Below the pieces are notes generated by a model, which made no database searches, was not told the origin of the DNA, and worked only from the letters and a program-made list of their open reading frames with translations. A stretch of 64,000 bases of DNA from Neurospora tetraspora (Eukaryota; Ascomycota; Sordariomycetes; Sordariales; Sordariaceae): the NCBI RefSeq assembly GCF_033439725.1, contig NW_026944386.1:4650001-4714000 (forward strand), read 5' to 3'. The position numbers were made by a program, and so were the translations under genes. Below, one piece after another: positions 31,540 to 44,666 of the stretch; position 1 is the first letter of the stretch, and each line of letters starts with the position of its first letter.

Positions 31540-32002
31540 GTTTGCAGACCACAGGCTGGGAGAGAGAAAACAAGGGCTTGTTCAAGAGTATAGCTGCTTG
31601 AAGCCTGGATAAAGATGATTTTGAAGTTGCAATGATCTTCTATCCATCAGACTGGTGGGAGTGACACCGGCTTTTATATATCTTCTTCTTTTCCTTGCCC
31701 ACACACCGACACGATGTTTCCACGAGCAGTTCTCCCACCACAGGGGCCTTGACAAGACGAGTCTCCAGCCCATAGCATATCAAGGTATGTTTCCTTAGCG
31801 AGGGAACCTGACGCCCTGGTGAGTTGGTACTTGACGGCCTTCGATCGATACGGCAGCATACACGATTTCTCAGGAGTTTGGGAGTTATCACGCCGCATTC
31901 CCGGTCACTCTTAGTAACTTCTTCGTTGACTGATGTAGTCAATGTCGACCTAAAACCTAAATGGTTTTAATGTTTCTGTGCCATCTCATTGGTCCTTCGA
32001 CA
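31540..32002. other. Promoter region of small-protein gene A, abutting the Copia insertion
   Basis: This runs from the start codon of small-protein gene A to the target duplication of the Copia element. It includes a TATA-like box at 31,671-31,682. No gene is seen. Confidence 0.45.
31671..31682 (-). promoter_or_regulatory. TATA-like box of small-protein gene A
   Basis: On the minus strand GATATATAAAAG lies about 135 bases upstream of the ATG at 31,539. It is the clearest TATA-type element near any gene in the window and supports transcription of the small protein. Confidence 0.55.
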
Positions 32003-32007
32003 CGTTC
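32003..32007 (+). repeat. Target site duplication CGTTC (left)
   Basis: CGTTC at 32,003-32,007 is repeated exactly at 44,662-44,666 on the other side of the Copia element. It dates the insertion as a single event into what was contiguous host DNA. Confidence 0.9.
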
Positions 32008-32292
32008 TGTCAGATTATCAGGGCATGCATGGATGGCCAGACTTCTGATCCAATATATGCCTCCCTATCTATATAACCTCATATACTGCATATGCAGTAC
32101 AAGAATCCCCTCATAACTATAGCTTGATAACTAGGCTGTCTAACGATATTACTATATAAGGACTAGCCTCCTAGAATCCCTAATTCTTATATTTAAACCC
32201 CAGAACTCTCGAAAAGAATTAGGACGAAGATTACAAAAATTAATTCCTTCTTATTATATATCTCTTTAACTCATTTTACGTACTTTCTAACA
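32008..32292 (+). repeat. 5' LTR of the right Copia element
   Basis: This 285-base repeat matches 44,375-44,661 in order throughout. The differences seen by eye are mostly C/T and G/A transitions. Confidence 0.88.
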
Positions 32293-33790
32293 ATTAACAA
32301 TCTAAATATTAAATCGCTACGCTACAAAATACTATTTAAAAATACTTATACTTAATACTTCTTTATTCCTTATTATTACTCTTATTAAGCTTATTACTAT
32401 AATTTTCTCTAAAGATACAACGAATACTATCAAAACGAATAAAACCTCCTATCCCTACTTTAATACCCTAAATAAATATAGGGACTAGGAAAATAATCTC
32501 CTTAATTTCGCTAAAGGATATTAATTTACTAATTACTTTCTAAGTAAAGAACTAACCCTGGTCTTTAATACCTTATACCCTCTCGATTTTTACCTACTCT
32601 CAACCGCCGCTTCGAGCCGTATAATTAAAATTTAAACAAGCCTCGTAAAATTATAAAATAGCACCCTCCAATACGTTAAACCTACTAATATAGGTTAGCC
32701 TACTTTAATATAATATATTCTAATACTATTTACGCTATTATAACTTATTTAATTAATGATATTAATCCTAATTATAAGAGTAATAATTATTTCTTCCTTT
32801 ATAATAACTCTATTAATTTTAATTTCTTCCGATTTAATATCGGCTATTCCGGCTAGCCAAATTTAAAGTATAGTAGGCTAGCCATTATCTTCTTCAAATA
32901 CGGTCGAAACTACTAATAAATTTATTATAGATTGAGAAAAAGACTTTACCGTTTTATTAACCGACCTTTCGTTAATTAATAAATATATATTTAATTCCGA
33001 CTAATTTATTAATAACCTTCAATATAAAATCGTTAACGATTTTAAATTATATAATAATCGTATTAAGATATAGATATAAGTGACCGTTTATATTAAATAT
33101 AAAGCTAATACCTTCGAAAAATAAAGTTTAACCCTAAAATAGCTAACTATATTTAAACGAATTTACAATTACCGTCCTATTAATACCTAAATAAATATTC
33201 GCCGTCGATATTATAAATATTTTAAACCTCTTACAAAAAAACCTAAGGGTAGAATAAATAAATAAATTAATAGCTAAGACAGGATTATAACCCTCGCTAG
33301 ATATTATATAATTCTAGAAACTATTTAAATTAATATTTAGTTTAACGACCTTCTTAAATATTTAAAAATAGTTCGTCCCTTCTAAATAGCTAACGTTAGC
33401 CGGCATTTCTTTATAAATATCGAGGAGAATATATTAAATTTTCGAAATGTATCTGGCGATTTCCGCTGTAAAAGTATCATCGAAAAGACTTTAACCGTAT
33501 TAACGAATAAAATTTATAATATTAAGAAGGGAGGCTTCGGAATAGGACCTATATTAAATAAAGGTAATATTAAAAATAGTGACGCTTATTAAAATAAATT
33601 ATATTATAATAAAAGAAAGTGAGCTAAATTAGTAAAATCTTTAGAAAAAGCCCTTCCTTATTATGAAACGTATAAGTAAAGTATTTATTTTCTTGAAAAA
33701 TATTAGTATATTTTCTTATATTTAATTAAAATTAATTAGAGGAGAGGAAAGAAGACTTAGGAAATTATTAAAAAGAATTTTCGTAAAAAC

Positions 33791-34044
33791 TGTCACGCGT
33801 GGCCAGAGATGGGTACGGGTGCAAGGACTGTACTACCCTAATGGCTAACTTGGACTAAAGACAAGAAGTTGAGGAAAGAAGGAAACCCTAAAAGGGAAGG
33901 CTAGATGGGAAGGACTGGGTTTTATACCCTGAACTCTGGGAGGAAGCCAGGCTAAGCCCAGAACCTGAACCATCTGAACCAAACCCGTGAATGGAAGCCA
34001 CCTGTGAATGGAATCCATAACGACTGGTAGTGCCAGCCGTCACA
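33791..34044 (+). mobile_element. Solo LTR, apparently unmutated by RIP
   Basis: This 254-base sequence starts TGTCACGCGTGG and ends CAGCCGTCACA. It is flanked by the exact pentamer AAAAC (33,786-33,790 and 34,045-34,049). Its composition is normal and rich in CpA, unlike the AT-saturated Copia sequence on both sides. The structure fits a solo LTR left after recombination of a full element. It differs from all other LTRs in the window and must have arrived after its host element had been mutated. Confidence 0.85.
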
Positions 34045-34658
34045 AAAACGATAAATTACGTAGGAAAATTAACGTTTATTATAAGTAATTAATTAAATAG
34101 TATAGCGCTCCTCTTATTAATAAGGATTCTAAGAAAAATAATAATCTAATTATAATAAAGACCGTTAGAGCGACCAAGAGAACGATAATACCCTAAATTA
34201 ACTTATTAATAAGGGCGTTTATCAAATCACTTTTAGCGTTAATTAAATAGCCCTCTAAATAGGGGAAAGCGAAAACATAATTTACCCGCTTAAAAACTAC
34301 GTAATATTCAATTCTAAAAATTCGTTATACGTATTTAACGAAATTTTTTATTTTATTTTATTTCGGCGCGCCTTATATAACGAAATTTTATAAATTAAAA
34401 ATTGAACGATTCCCATTTTAAAATATAATATTATTAATATTACTATTTAAGGAAGGAAAGGACTTAAAGGTTAAGGTTAAAAATATAATGTTTATCTCTA
34501 ACTTTATAATTAATTTATTATTACTTTAATTATTGAGAAAATAAAATTATTATTAGGATTATAAACTACTTAGCAATTATCTCCGCTCCCTAAATAATAT
34601 ACTCTTTTACAAACTATTTTTACAATACAATTAAACTATTTTCGAAAACCTTCCCCTT

Positions 34659-34860
34659 TGTTATAGGGCTAAGGCCCGGGCTGTAGCGCTCTAGTTATCG
34701 ACTAGAGTTATTATGAGGCGCCGTGGCTGTATTTGGGCAGCCCCTATTAAAACCTCGTATCTCCGGTGGAGCTGCCTCTTAGATAGAACTTTCTTTCTTT
34801 ATAGAATTTTAATTAAACTATACGATTAATACTCGTATTAACTGTACTATCCCTATTATA
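34659..34860 (+). repeat. 5' LTR of the right Gypsy element
   Basis: This 202-base repeat begins TGTTATAGGGCT and equals 41,031-41,232 in length. The opening bases resemble those of the short LTR element at 2,348. Confidence 0.87.
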
Positions 34861-37800
34861 TTAGGTTTTATTTTAATAGACCTAATAAAATAAAATAAAT
34901 AGTTATTATAATAGTAATAGTAGGGCTTACCTATTTAAATAGCCGTAGTTAGAATTCCCGCAGAATTTTCCGCCGCTATAGCCGCCGTAGCTATAGAATA
35001 AAAAGAAATTATAAAGAAAAAAGCTGTATACTTCGTATAAGAGAAGGAAGATTTCACTACGACGCTAATTACTAACGACGTATTCGCTTGAATAGTAAAA
35101 ATAGCGTTTAATATATAATTTACTATTTAAAATTAATAGAATACCTTTAACGTTAATATACTTACTATAATAACTATTATTACCTCGAGCGCTACAATCG
35201 GTACCGTATAAAAAACTATTCCCTACTGTAATTTTAAGTATAAAAATATCTATTAATTAAAATAGGATAGAACCCTTTCTACATTTAATTTCTATATTAT
35301 CCGATTATACCTTATATATAAAGAAGAGAAATTGGTAGGAATTATTATTAGTAATAAATTGGGTTAATTAATATTATTAAATACCCTCCCAACTGATAAA
35401 ATAATTAAAGTAAAAGCTTTTTAACGCTATAATAATATTAATAGTATTTATAAACCCGAAGATTTCTTTAATTACTTTAAATTAATTTTTAATAAAAAAA
35501 AAGAAATTAGCCTTAACCCGTTTACGTACTATATAATAGAGAAAAAACTAATTTTTATTAGATTAGTTCTTTATATGCGAAGAAAATTTTACGAAAATTA
35601 GAAGCCTTATTTAGGAAAACAATTCTAAACTAATTTAATTAGAAATTTCTATATTTAACGCTTTCTATAATTAATTAATTTTATTTTATATATTTGAAAT
35701 TTACGGTATTTATGTTAAATAATTAAAGAATATTATATAGAAATTTGAAATTAATAAAGCTTTCTATAATATTAGGAGTAGTAATAAAAAATATAGTAAT
35801 TGTTGTTAGAATTCCCTTTCCTGGTATAATTTTACTCTTACTCTTAAATACTTTAAAAATATAAATGGTAATATTATAATAAATTATATTAAAATACAGG
35901 GTAACTTTAGTAATAAGAACGTTAAGCGTACTAAATAAATTTTTTAGGACGAAAGAAATAAGCGCTATATTTTGAATTTTTATTTCTGTTACGGAATTAG
36001 TAGGTATATAGTCGGTAGTTATATATATTAACTAATATAATATCCCCCTATTAGTATTAAATTTATTAAAATTAAACTTAAGGTAGAATTTATATTAGAA
36101 GATAATAATAAATATTTTTCTTTTAAAGAATTGGAAAAAGAGTAGCTCCTTTACAAAATCGAATAAAGGAGTACTTTAAAGTACTAAGTAAGGAAGTGGG
36201 AATTGAAAACTTCCCAAGACTTATAGAAATAAATATTATTAAGATATTTATTACTACTAATAATAAAGATTATTTTTATACCTTCGTTAATGAAGGTTGT
36301 TAGTATTATATTATAATTAGTAAAAGTATTATTAAGAAATTAAAAATTCCTATTATATTTATATTAGAAAAATAGGTATAAAGAACTTTAATAAAAATAG
36401 AAGGGGCGGAAATTAAAGGGATTATATATTTTAGAATGGATATTTATAGGTATAAATTTATTATTTATACTTATATAATCCTTAAATTAAAAATCTTTAT
36501 TATTTTAGGGAAATTATAGTTAATTATTATAAAAACCTACTTTATCTCTTATAAATATAAACTTTAGTACGGAGTAACCGGTTATTAAATCCTATACTTA
36601 AAATATTCCCCGAAGAATTTCTCCCTAAAAGTTAAAGAATTTAGAAAAGTAATATATTATTTAGTAACTATATTCGTAACTATAGTAAATAGGATTAAGA
36701 AGAAGAGTGGCTAATAAACTGTAGAATTAGTGATATTCGTAGTAAGTTTACGAAATATCGATAAAGCTTTCAAATTTAAAATCAATATAATAAATAAGGA
36801 ATTATAAAAGATAATCCTTATAGAAATATATAATTACTTATTCGTTTAAAAGTAAGAGGGAGCTAATAAAGTTAATTCTAGCCGTTTAAGCGTCGATTAT
36901 AAAATTGAACTTAAAAAAAATAAATACGGTAAGGAATTGCCTCTCCTTTATAGTTACTTTTATAATATATTACGAAAGGAATTCTTAGTATTAAAAAAAA
37001 CCCTTAGAGATTTGCCTAATAAAGGTTTTATCCGTATTAATAATTTACCTACCGTTACGCTAATTCTCTTTATTAGGAAGCCGGGAAGAAGTTTTTAATT
37101 CTATTATAATTATAGAGTTTTTAACGCTATTATTACAATAGACTAGTACTTTTAAAAAGACGTTTAGAATTATTATTAAAGTAAAATAGTTTATTAAAAT
37201 AGATATTGTATAAGCGTTCTATAAGATCTATATAATTGAAGGAGAGTAAGGGAAGACGGTATTTCGAATTTGATATAAATTATTTAAATAATTAGTTATA
37301 GTTTTCAGATTATTAGGAGTACTGGCGACGTTTTAACGGTATATTAATAGTATTTTAGGGAATTATTTCAATAACTTTACTTTAATATATATAAATAATA
37401 TATTAGTTTTTTCGTTAAGTTTTAAGGTAGATTATTTAACTAAAGTATATAAAATTATTAAATATATAACTATCGCTAAACTCTATTTAAACCTTAAAAA
37501 ATACGAGTTCGTAATAAAGAGCGTCAAATATTTAAGTTTTTTTATTATTATAAATCTTGATATTTAAACGGACCTAGAAAAGATTAGAGCGATTATTAAG
37601 TAGGAGGTACCTACGTTTTAGAAAAGGGTACGAAACTTCCTTAGATTTATTAATTATTATTAAATATTCATTCAAGACTTTTCTTCGGTTATAGGACTAT
37701 TAATAACCTTTATAAATAACGGGGTCCCCTTTAAATAGATTGAATAGTACGATATAATTTTTAAGAATTTAAAAGAATTATTTATTAAAGCTCCTATTTT

Positions 37801-40800
37801 TACTTAGTAGGATCCCAATCTACCCACTTTCTTAGAAATAGACTCTACCCACTTTCTTAGAAATAGACTATAGCGGGTATAGTTTCAATAATATCCTTAC
37901 TTAAGAGAAGGATAAATAAAAAACGGCGGTTATTTATTATTCTTAGAAATTTACTTCCGCCGAACGTAATTACCCCATCTACAATAAAAAGATGCTTACA
38001 ATTATTAAATATATAAAAGAATAGTCTATAGAATTTAAGAATTATAAGAAGTTCGTTATCATTATTAATTATTATAATTTCAAATACTTTATAGAGAGGT
38101 AAAAGCTTTTTGAATAATAAGTACAATAGGCCGAATTTTTCTTACGGTTTAATTTCGAGATTTTCTACCGCCCGGGGAAGTTCGCCGTAATTTTTATTAT
38201 TTTGTCCTATAGGGACTAGGACCGCCCTAACGAAGAGGACGTAGGAATTAAAGAAATATAATTAATTACCTAATCTACTTTTAAAAATTATATTCGTATA
38301 ATCGCTTTTTTTACTCTAGCGGAGGAAGGTGTAAAGGTATTTAAAAGTTCAAATTTACAGTAATTTTTTAAAAAGATTTCTTAAAAAGATAAAATCTATT
38401 AAACTATTATTAATAAAGATAGGACCCTTCTAACTTCCGCGTAGGGTTTAAAAATTTAATTTAGCGAATATACTATCGACGGGCTCGGTAGGTTATACTA
38501 TAGAGGTTGTATCTAGATTTTAGGAGCTTTTACTATTACCGAAGTTGTAATCTTATATATATTTTTAGAAAACGTTTTAAAAAATATTTTCCGTACCTAT
38601 ATTATTTAAAAAGTATATAATTTGAAGGCTCTTAGGTACCTTAGAAGAGAAAGTACTATTTATATTATAAATAGAAATTTTTATTAGCCGTTAATAGGTA
38701 CTTATATCCGTCGGTTCTTGGCTAATTGCGATATTTATAATAAGGTAAAATATTAGAAAGATTAGAAGAGAGGGCTGTTAAAACTTCTTCTTATCTTAGA
38801 TTAGTTCTTTAAAAATATTTAAATAGATTTTATTATTAATTTCCCCCTTATAGGAGGTTATATTTACATCTTTATTATTAAAGATAAATTTAATAAATTA
38901 ATAATTTTAAAATTAATACTTACTATAGAGGTAGAAATCGTAGCGGAAGCTTTCCTTAGGTATTTCGTAAAATATTATAAGTAGCCGTAGTTTATCATGA
39001 GCGATAGGTGTATTAATTAGATTAGCTGATTTTAGAAGCATTTTTGCAATTTATCAGGCATTAATTAGCTCTTAAATACCGCTTTTTACTCCTAAACCGA
39101 CGGTAGCCCCGAAAAACTAAATTAAGTAGTGTGGGCCTTCTTAAAAACTTTTATTAATTATATTTCAAACGATTAGGATTATTAGTATTTAATAATATAA
39201 TTAGCAATTAATAGCCTAATTAATATTTTCATTAATACATTTCCATTTTTTACTATTTACAGCTATTATCTATAATCTCTAATAGCCCTAGTAACTCCTA
39301 TAGTAGAAGTAAATTTTAAAAACCTATACGTAAGAGTTAAGGATTTCGTTGCGATGCTATAGTAAATTACGGATTTATATTAAATAATTATAATACTTTC
39401 TATATAAGAGTAGGAACGTTTCGCTAACTATAAGAGGTAATTAATTAAAGTCTTCAAGAAAGGGGACAAAGTTTAGTTAAACTTTAAGAATTTTACTATA
39501 GCACGCCCTAAGAAGAAGTTCAATTAAATCTATACAAAATATATAGTATTAAAAATTTTTAGCCATTTTATAATAGAATTTTCCAATTTTTTATTAAGGG
39601 TTTTTAATAAATTCTATATAGATTTACTTAGGAAGGTTCGTAAGGACCTTTTATTAAGCTAAATTACTACTAATTCTTAGCTTCTAACTATTATAATAAA
39701 TAGGGAAAAGGAATACTATATAAATAAAATCCTTTACTATATAATTAAAAGAAGTCGTAGAATAATTTTAATTAATTAAATTAATTAAGTATAATAATCT
39801 TGGAAATTACTAAAAAAGTTCGATAATATAGTAGTTTTAAACTTTTTCGAAGCGAAATATAGCCTAATTAATATTAATAATAATTTAATCGAATATTTTA
39901 ATACGGAATATACAAAATAATAAAGACGGTAATAAAAGAAGAAAAAAAAAAGGTAATAAATATTAATTTTAAATTTTTCTAATTTTTTTTCGGTATTTTA
40001 CGCTTCCGGTCATCCTTAATTTCTATAGCCTCTAACCGCTTTTCGAACAATTCGAAGCGGGTTACTAACTTTATTATAATAAGTTCTCTAAAAGGGAGGG
40101 TAGGGGTTAGGGAAGCGGCTAGAGTAGTAGGAGCGGTAGAGGTCAGGGGAACGGCAGCGGCGTTACTAGGGGCCAAAAAGAAGTAATTATATTTTTATTT
40201 AGAAATTTCAATTAATTAAAATTTATTTTATTAAAGTAAATAAAATAGAAGAAATTTATAGGGAAATATTATTACTTTTATATAGTTCGGCGGTATAATG
40301 TTAAATAATTATAATTCGGCGGATATATTTAAAGGTTTTCGTTTTTTCCTTATTAAAAATCGTCGCGTCGTAAATTATAACGACCTTTTAAATTAGGGAC
40401 GAAGCCCGGTCGTATTATTTACCATTATTATAGTAGACTATATACGCCCGGTTTCTAAATTTAATATAATATTCGTACGGGACGTTTAAATACGAAATAT
40501 ATAAGACTATAAAGAATTCATAATCCGTTTAAAGAATAAATAAAATTAGTAACGATTTTTTAATGTAAGAATAATAAGGAAGATTTATTAGTAAGTATTT
40601 AGGTTTAATAAATTTAAGTTTCTTAGAGGTAGTAACGGAATTTTTAATTCTCCTACAATAAGCGGCGGCCTCTTAGGAAGGGGATTAGGAATTATATAAT
40701 AATAGTAAGGACGGGGCTTCGCTCTTAAACGGCTAAAATAAAAACGGAAATAATTTGAACGAAATTAAACGAAATATTTATTTTAATTAAGAAGGGTAGG

Positions 40801-41030
40801 CGAGAAATTAATTAGGGGATGGTAATATTTACTTTAGTAGTTTGAGTAACGGTTAGAAAGAAAAGAGGAAAGGAGAGAGAGAGAGGGAAAAGAAGTCAGG
40901 GGAGGGGTTTTTATATATAATTCTAGAGGTGCGTATATATGTACGCTGCTGCTTGCTACCTACTACCTTCGTTGGTCGAAATAGAAGGAGCGAACGCGTA
41001 GAGGGATAGGAAGAAGGAGGAAGGGGGTAA

Positions 41031-41232
41031 TATTATAGGGCTAAAGCCCGGGCTATAGCGCTCTAATTATCGACTAGAGCTATTATAAAGCGCCGTAGCT
41101 ATATTTGGGCAGCCCTTATTAAAACTTCGTATCTCTGGTAGAGCCGCCTTTTAGATAGAACTTTCCTTCTTTATAGAACCTCAATTAAGCTATACGACCA
41201 GTACCTGTGTTAACCGTGCTGTCCCCGTTACA
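41031..41232 (+). repeat. 3' LTR of the right Gypsy element
   Basis: This 202-base repeat begins TATTATAGGGCT, where G-to-A in the terminal TG fits RIP. It ends GTTACA directly before the CCCTT duplication. Confidence 0.87.
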
Positions 41233-44200
41233 CCCTTATTAAAACTAGGGCCAACTTCTTTACGAAACGAAACTAATTTAATTCTTATACTAATTATAAA
41301 TATTATAAAAAGAGTAGTCTTCTTTAATACTATCGGCTTAAATATTATAATCCTTAAATCCTTAATTACTTTTATAATGTCGAAGGAATATGTTTTAAGG
41401 GCCCTTCTACTGTTTAATATAACGCGTATAGTACCGCAAAAATTAAATGCTAAACTAAATGAAAATAATATAATTGAAGTAATAAACTAAACGAATAATT
41501 AACTATCGATTTCCTCGATTATAACTCTAATAAAATAAAATATATTAATGTAATATTAATTACCTATCGATATACTAGTTATATTGAAGATTATTACGTT
41601 TAAAATAAAAAATCCTATTGATCTTCATTTATTTTAAAAATTTATTTATTATTTTTAAAAACTAATATAATATTAAACTATAATACGTTAAATACGAGAA
41701 CGAAATTATTAAAAGATAAATTATTAAAATTTTCTTCGCTATTAGAGGAGTTAAAATCGAAGTATATATTCTTAATATTTAAATTTAAAATAGCGAGGTA
41801 GAATGCTTAGGGAGTATTATTAAAGAGAAGGGGAGATCTATAATTATTAAGACCTAAATATTAGAAGACTTATAAATAGAAGTTATATTAATAATTATTT
41901 GTTTAATAAACCGCTTACCTTGCTACTTTTACGATTAGAAATCCCTATACGAACGATTTTATACTTAGATTGCTTGCTAACGTAGATTTACCACCCTTCA
42001 AAAGCTAGACTTTTTATACCTTCGAATTTATAACTATAAAACTTATACTATAATTACAATTACCTATCTAAAGTAAGAGAGGCGAAAGAAGTATAACCCA
42101 AAGGCGTAGATCGGTTACTTTATTAGTTATTTATTTTTATTTATCTACCGGATTTAGAATCTTTATAATAACCGTATTATTAATATTCAAGACGTAATCT
42201 TCGTCGAAGATACTACCTTTACTAAAGATATTTTTAAAGAGAAGGATAACTTTAAAATTATATTTAACGAATTCGCCGATTTATTTAATAAGATAAATCA
42301 ATTATATAAAATTTACAATTATTTCGGGAGCCGAATTGATTTTAAAAACGCTTATATAATCGAATTTCTTAATAATCTATTATTATTAAATTTAATAAAA
42401 AGTAATAAAAGAGTAGAAGGAATTCCTAAATATTATAACCTATCAATAATATCCTTTAATTACGTTTTTAATCATTATTTAACTCCTCCGGATTTACTAC
42501 CGCTATTTTCCTTTTTTATTAACCTCTTTTAAAATACTTATCTAAAAGAAAAAATCAATATAAATAAATTTGTTTTATAAAAGGCTACTTTTAACGTTAA
42601 ATGATTTTCTTAATTGATAATTCCCTACCGAGGGTAAATAATTATTAAAGCTTAATTTAACCGTTTGGTTAGGGATAATAAATTTAATATTATATATTGT
42701 TATAATTTTCTAAATTTATTTAAATATTATAAAGATTTCGATAACTACCTCCCTCGAACCTAATTTCTAATAATTAAGTAAAAAATATTTCGATAGTTAT
42801 AGAGAAATAAAACTTTAGGTAGAGGTCGACGCTAATAAACTTAAAATATAAAGAAAATGAATATTTGATTATATATAGGTTTACGTATAGAAGTTTTATA
42901 AGAACGGCAAATTTAATAAAATTAAGGCGAAATTCGTAATTAAAGGGGATTAATAATAGAAAATAAGGTAAGAAATTTAAGCTTTAACCCTCGTTAGAAG
43001 ATTATTTCGAACTATTATTATTATTACTATTCGATTTAACCTCGAATTAATTTAATATAATATTATTAATACTTTTATTAACGCTAATTTCGACGAAGAG
43101 ATATTTGTAAAAATACTGCTAAGGTATTAAAGGGAGGGTAAGGTATTAAGAATTTATAAAGTATTCTATAGCCTACGCCGGTCACCGTTATTATAATAAT
43201 ACGAACTTACTAACGCTTTTACCGATAACGGTTTCTAGCCTATGCCTGAAGAACTTTATATTTTTATTAAAAATAGGATTTTTATCTTCTATTATATAGA
43301 TAATATTATATTCGCCTACCCTAAACGACGAGAAATAGAAGTTTAATAATATATAAAAGATTTAAAATAGCGATATTATTTTATTAAAAGTAATGAATTA
43401 TAATAATTTTTCGGTCTCGAAATTATTAGAGACTGGAAAGCTAAAAAAAAATAATTATCCTAGTAATCTTATTTCGAAAAAATTTATAACCTTATTAACA
43501 ATAAACGTACAATTTTCGTCCTTATAGCTAACTAAGAATTAATACTATATAAAAATAAAGTATTAAGGAAGTTAATCTATCGATATTAAATTAAAATCGG
43601 TTTAATATTATACGCCGCAGTTATTACTAGACTAGATATTACCTTTGTAATAAACCGACTAATTCGATATAGTTATAACCCTAATTTAGATTATTATAAG
43701 GTAATAGATAAGGTATTATATTATTTCTACTATACTAGCGAATTAGCCTTAACCTTTAGGGGTAATAATATTCTCGAAATTACTTTAGATACTTCTTTTA
43801 TTAATAACCTTCTTAATCGAAAGAGTTTTTAAAGATTTATTATCAAATTCTTTAATAGTCTTATATATTAGGGAATAATTAAATAAGTAATAATTATAAT
43901 ATTATTAATAGAAGTAGAGTTACTAGTATTCAAAAGTGTAGCTAAAGAAGTAATATTTATAATAAGGTTAATTAAATAATTATTTTATCTTATCGATTCG
44001 ATTCTTACTATTTAGTATAATAATTAGCAAACGATTTGCCTCGTTACTACTGAAAATAGTAAGTTAAATACTAAGCTCCGTTATATTAATATTTATTATT
44101 ATTAATTACAATAGGAAATATAGGAAGGATATATTAAAGTTGAATACTGTAAAACAATAAAGATTCTAATAAACGGACTGACTAAAGTAGTAACTATTAA

Positions 44201-44374
44201 TAAATATAAGGATTTTTAGAAAATTGCTATGTATGGAGTCTATTAGAGATATTAACGTAGATAAAAAAGAAAGGAAATACGTAGATTTGGATGTAGTTAA
44301 GGATTAAACTAGGAATAGCTTTATATAATTAGTAGTCTTGTTTAGCTTTGCCTTAATACCTTCAATTGAGGGGG

Positions 44375-44661
44375 TGTATTAGATTATTAGGGTATATATA
44401 GATGGCCAAACTTCTGGTCCAGTATGTGCCTCCTTCTTTATATAACCTTATATATTATATATATAGTATAGGAATCCCCTTATAACTATAGCTCGATAAT
44501 TGGGCTATCTGACGATATTATTATATGAGGACTAGCCTCCTAGAATCCCTAGTTCTTGTACTTAAACCCCAGAACCCTCGAAAAGGACTGGGACGAGGAT
44601 TACGAGAATCAATCACTTCTTAATGCATATCTCTTTGACCCACTTTACGTGCTTTCTGACA
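44375..44661 (+). repeat. 3' LTR of the right Copia element
   Basis: This 287-base copy of 32,008-32,292 is preceded by the polypurine tract TTGAGGGGG and followed by the CGTTC target duplication. It keeps more G and C than the 5' copy. Confidence 0.88.
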
Positions 44662-44666
44662 CGTTC

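Larger units (their letters stand above)
34659..41232 (+). mobile_element. Ty3/Gypsy LTR element nested in the Copia element
   Basis: LTRs of 202 bases each (34,659-34,860 and 41,031-41,232) bound the element, with an exact CCCTT target duplication (34,654-34,658 and 41,233-41,237). Gag-like, reverse transcriptase and RNase H-like (about 36,900-38,200, including an RFINYY core), integrase-like and degenerate chromodomain-like sequence (about 39,700-39,900) follow in Gypsy order. About 1.1 kb of further sequence lies before the 3' LTR. A purine-rich tract (GAAGAAGGAGGAAGGGGG) ends just before it. It is broken, with many RIP-type changes, and is younger than the Copia element around it. Confidence 0.87.
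32008..44661 (+). mobile_element. Ty1/Copia LTR element carrying nested insertions
   Basis: LTRs of about 285 bases begin TGTCAGATTAT and end in TCTRACA (R for G/A). A perfect CGTTC duplication flanks the element. The polypurine tract TTGAGGGGG precedes the 3' LTR. Integrase-like and then reverse transcriptase/RNase H-like sequence (41,300-44,300) comes in Copia order on the plus strand, with gag-like sequence at about 32,300-33,780. A Gypsy element (34,659-41,232) and a solo LTR (33,791-34,044) lie inside. Without them it would be about 5.8 kb. It is broken with very many RIP-type changes. The 5' LTR seems more altered than the 3' LTR. Confidence 0.88.

Noticed and set aside
37857-38126. Minus-strand 89-codon frame in the right Gypsy element
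   Set aside because: AT-rich antisense of the plus-strand RNase H region, with no independent support.
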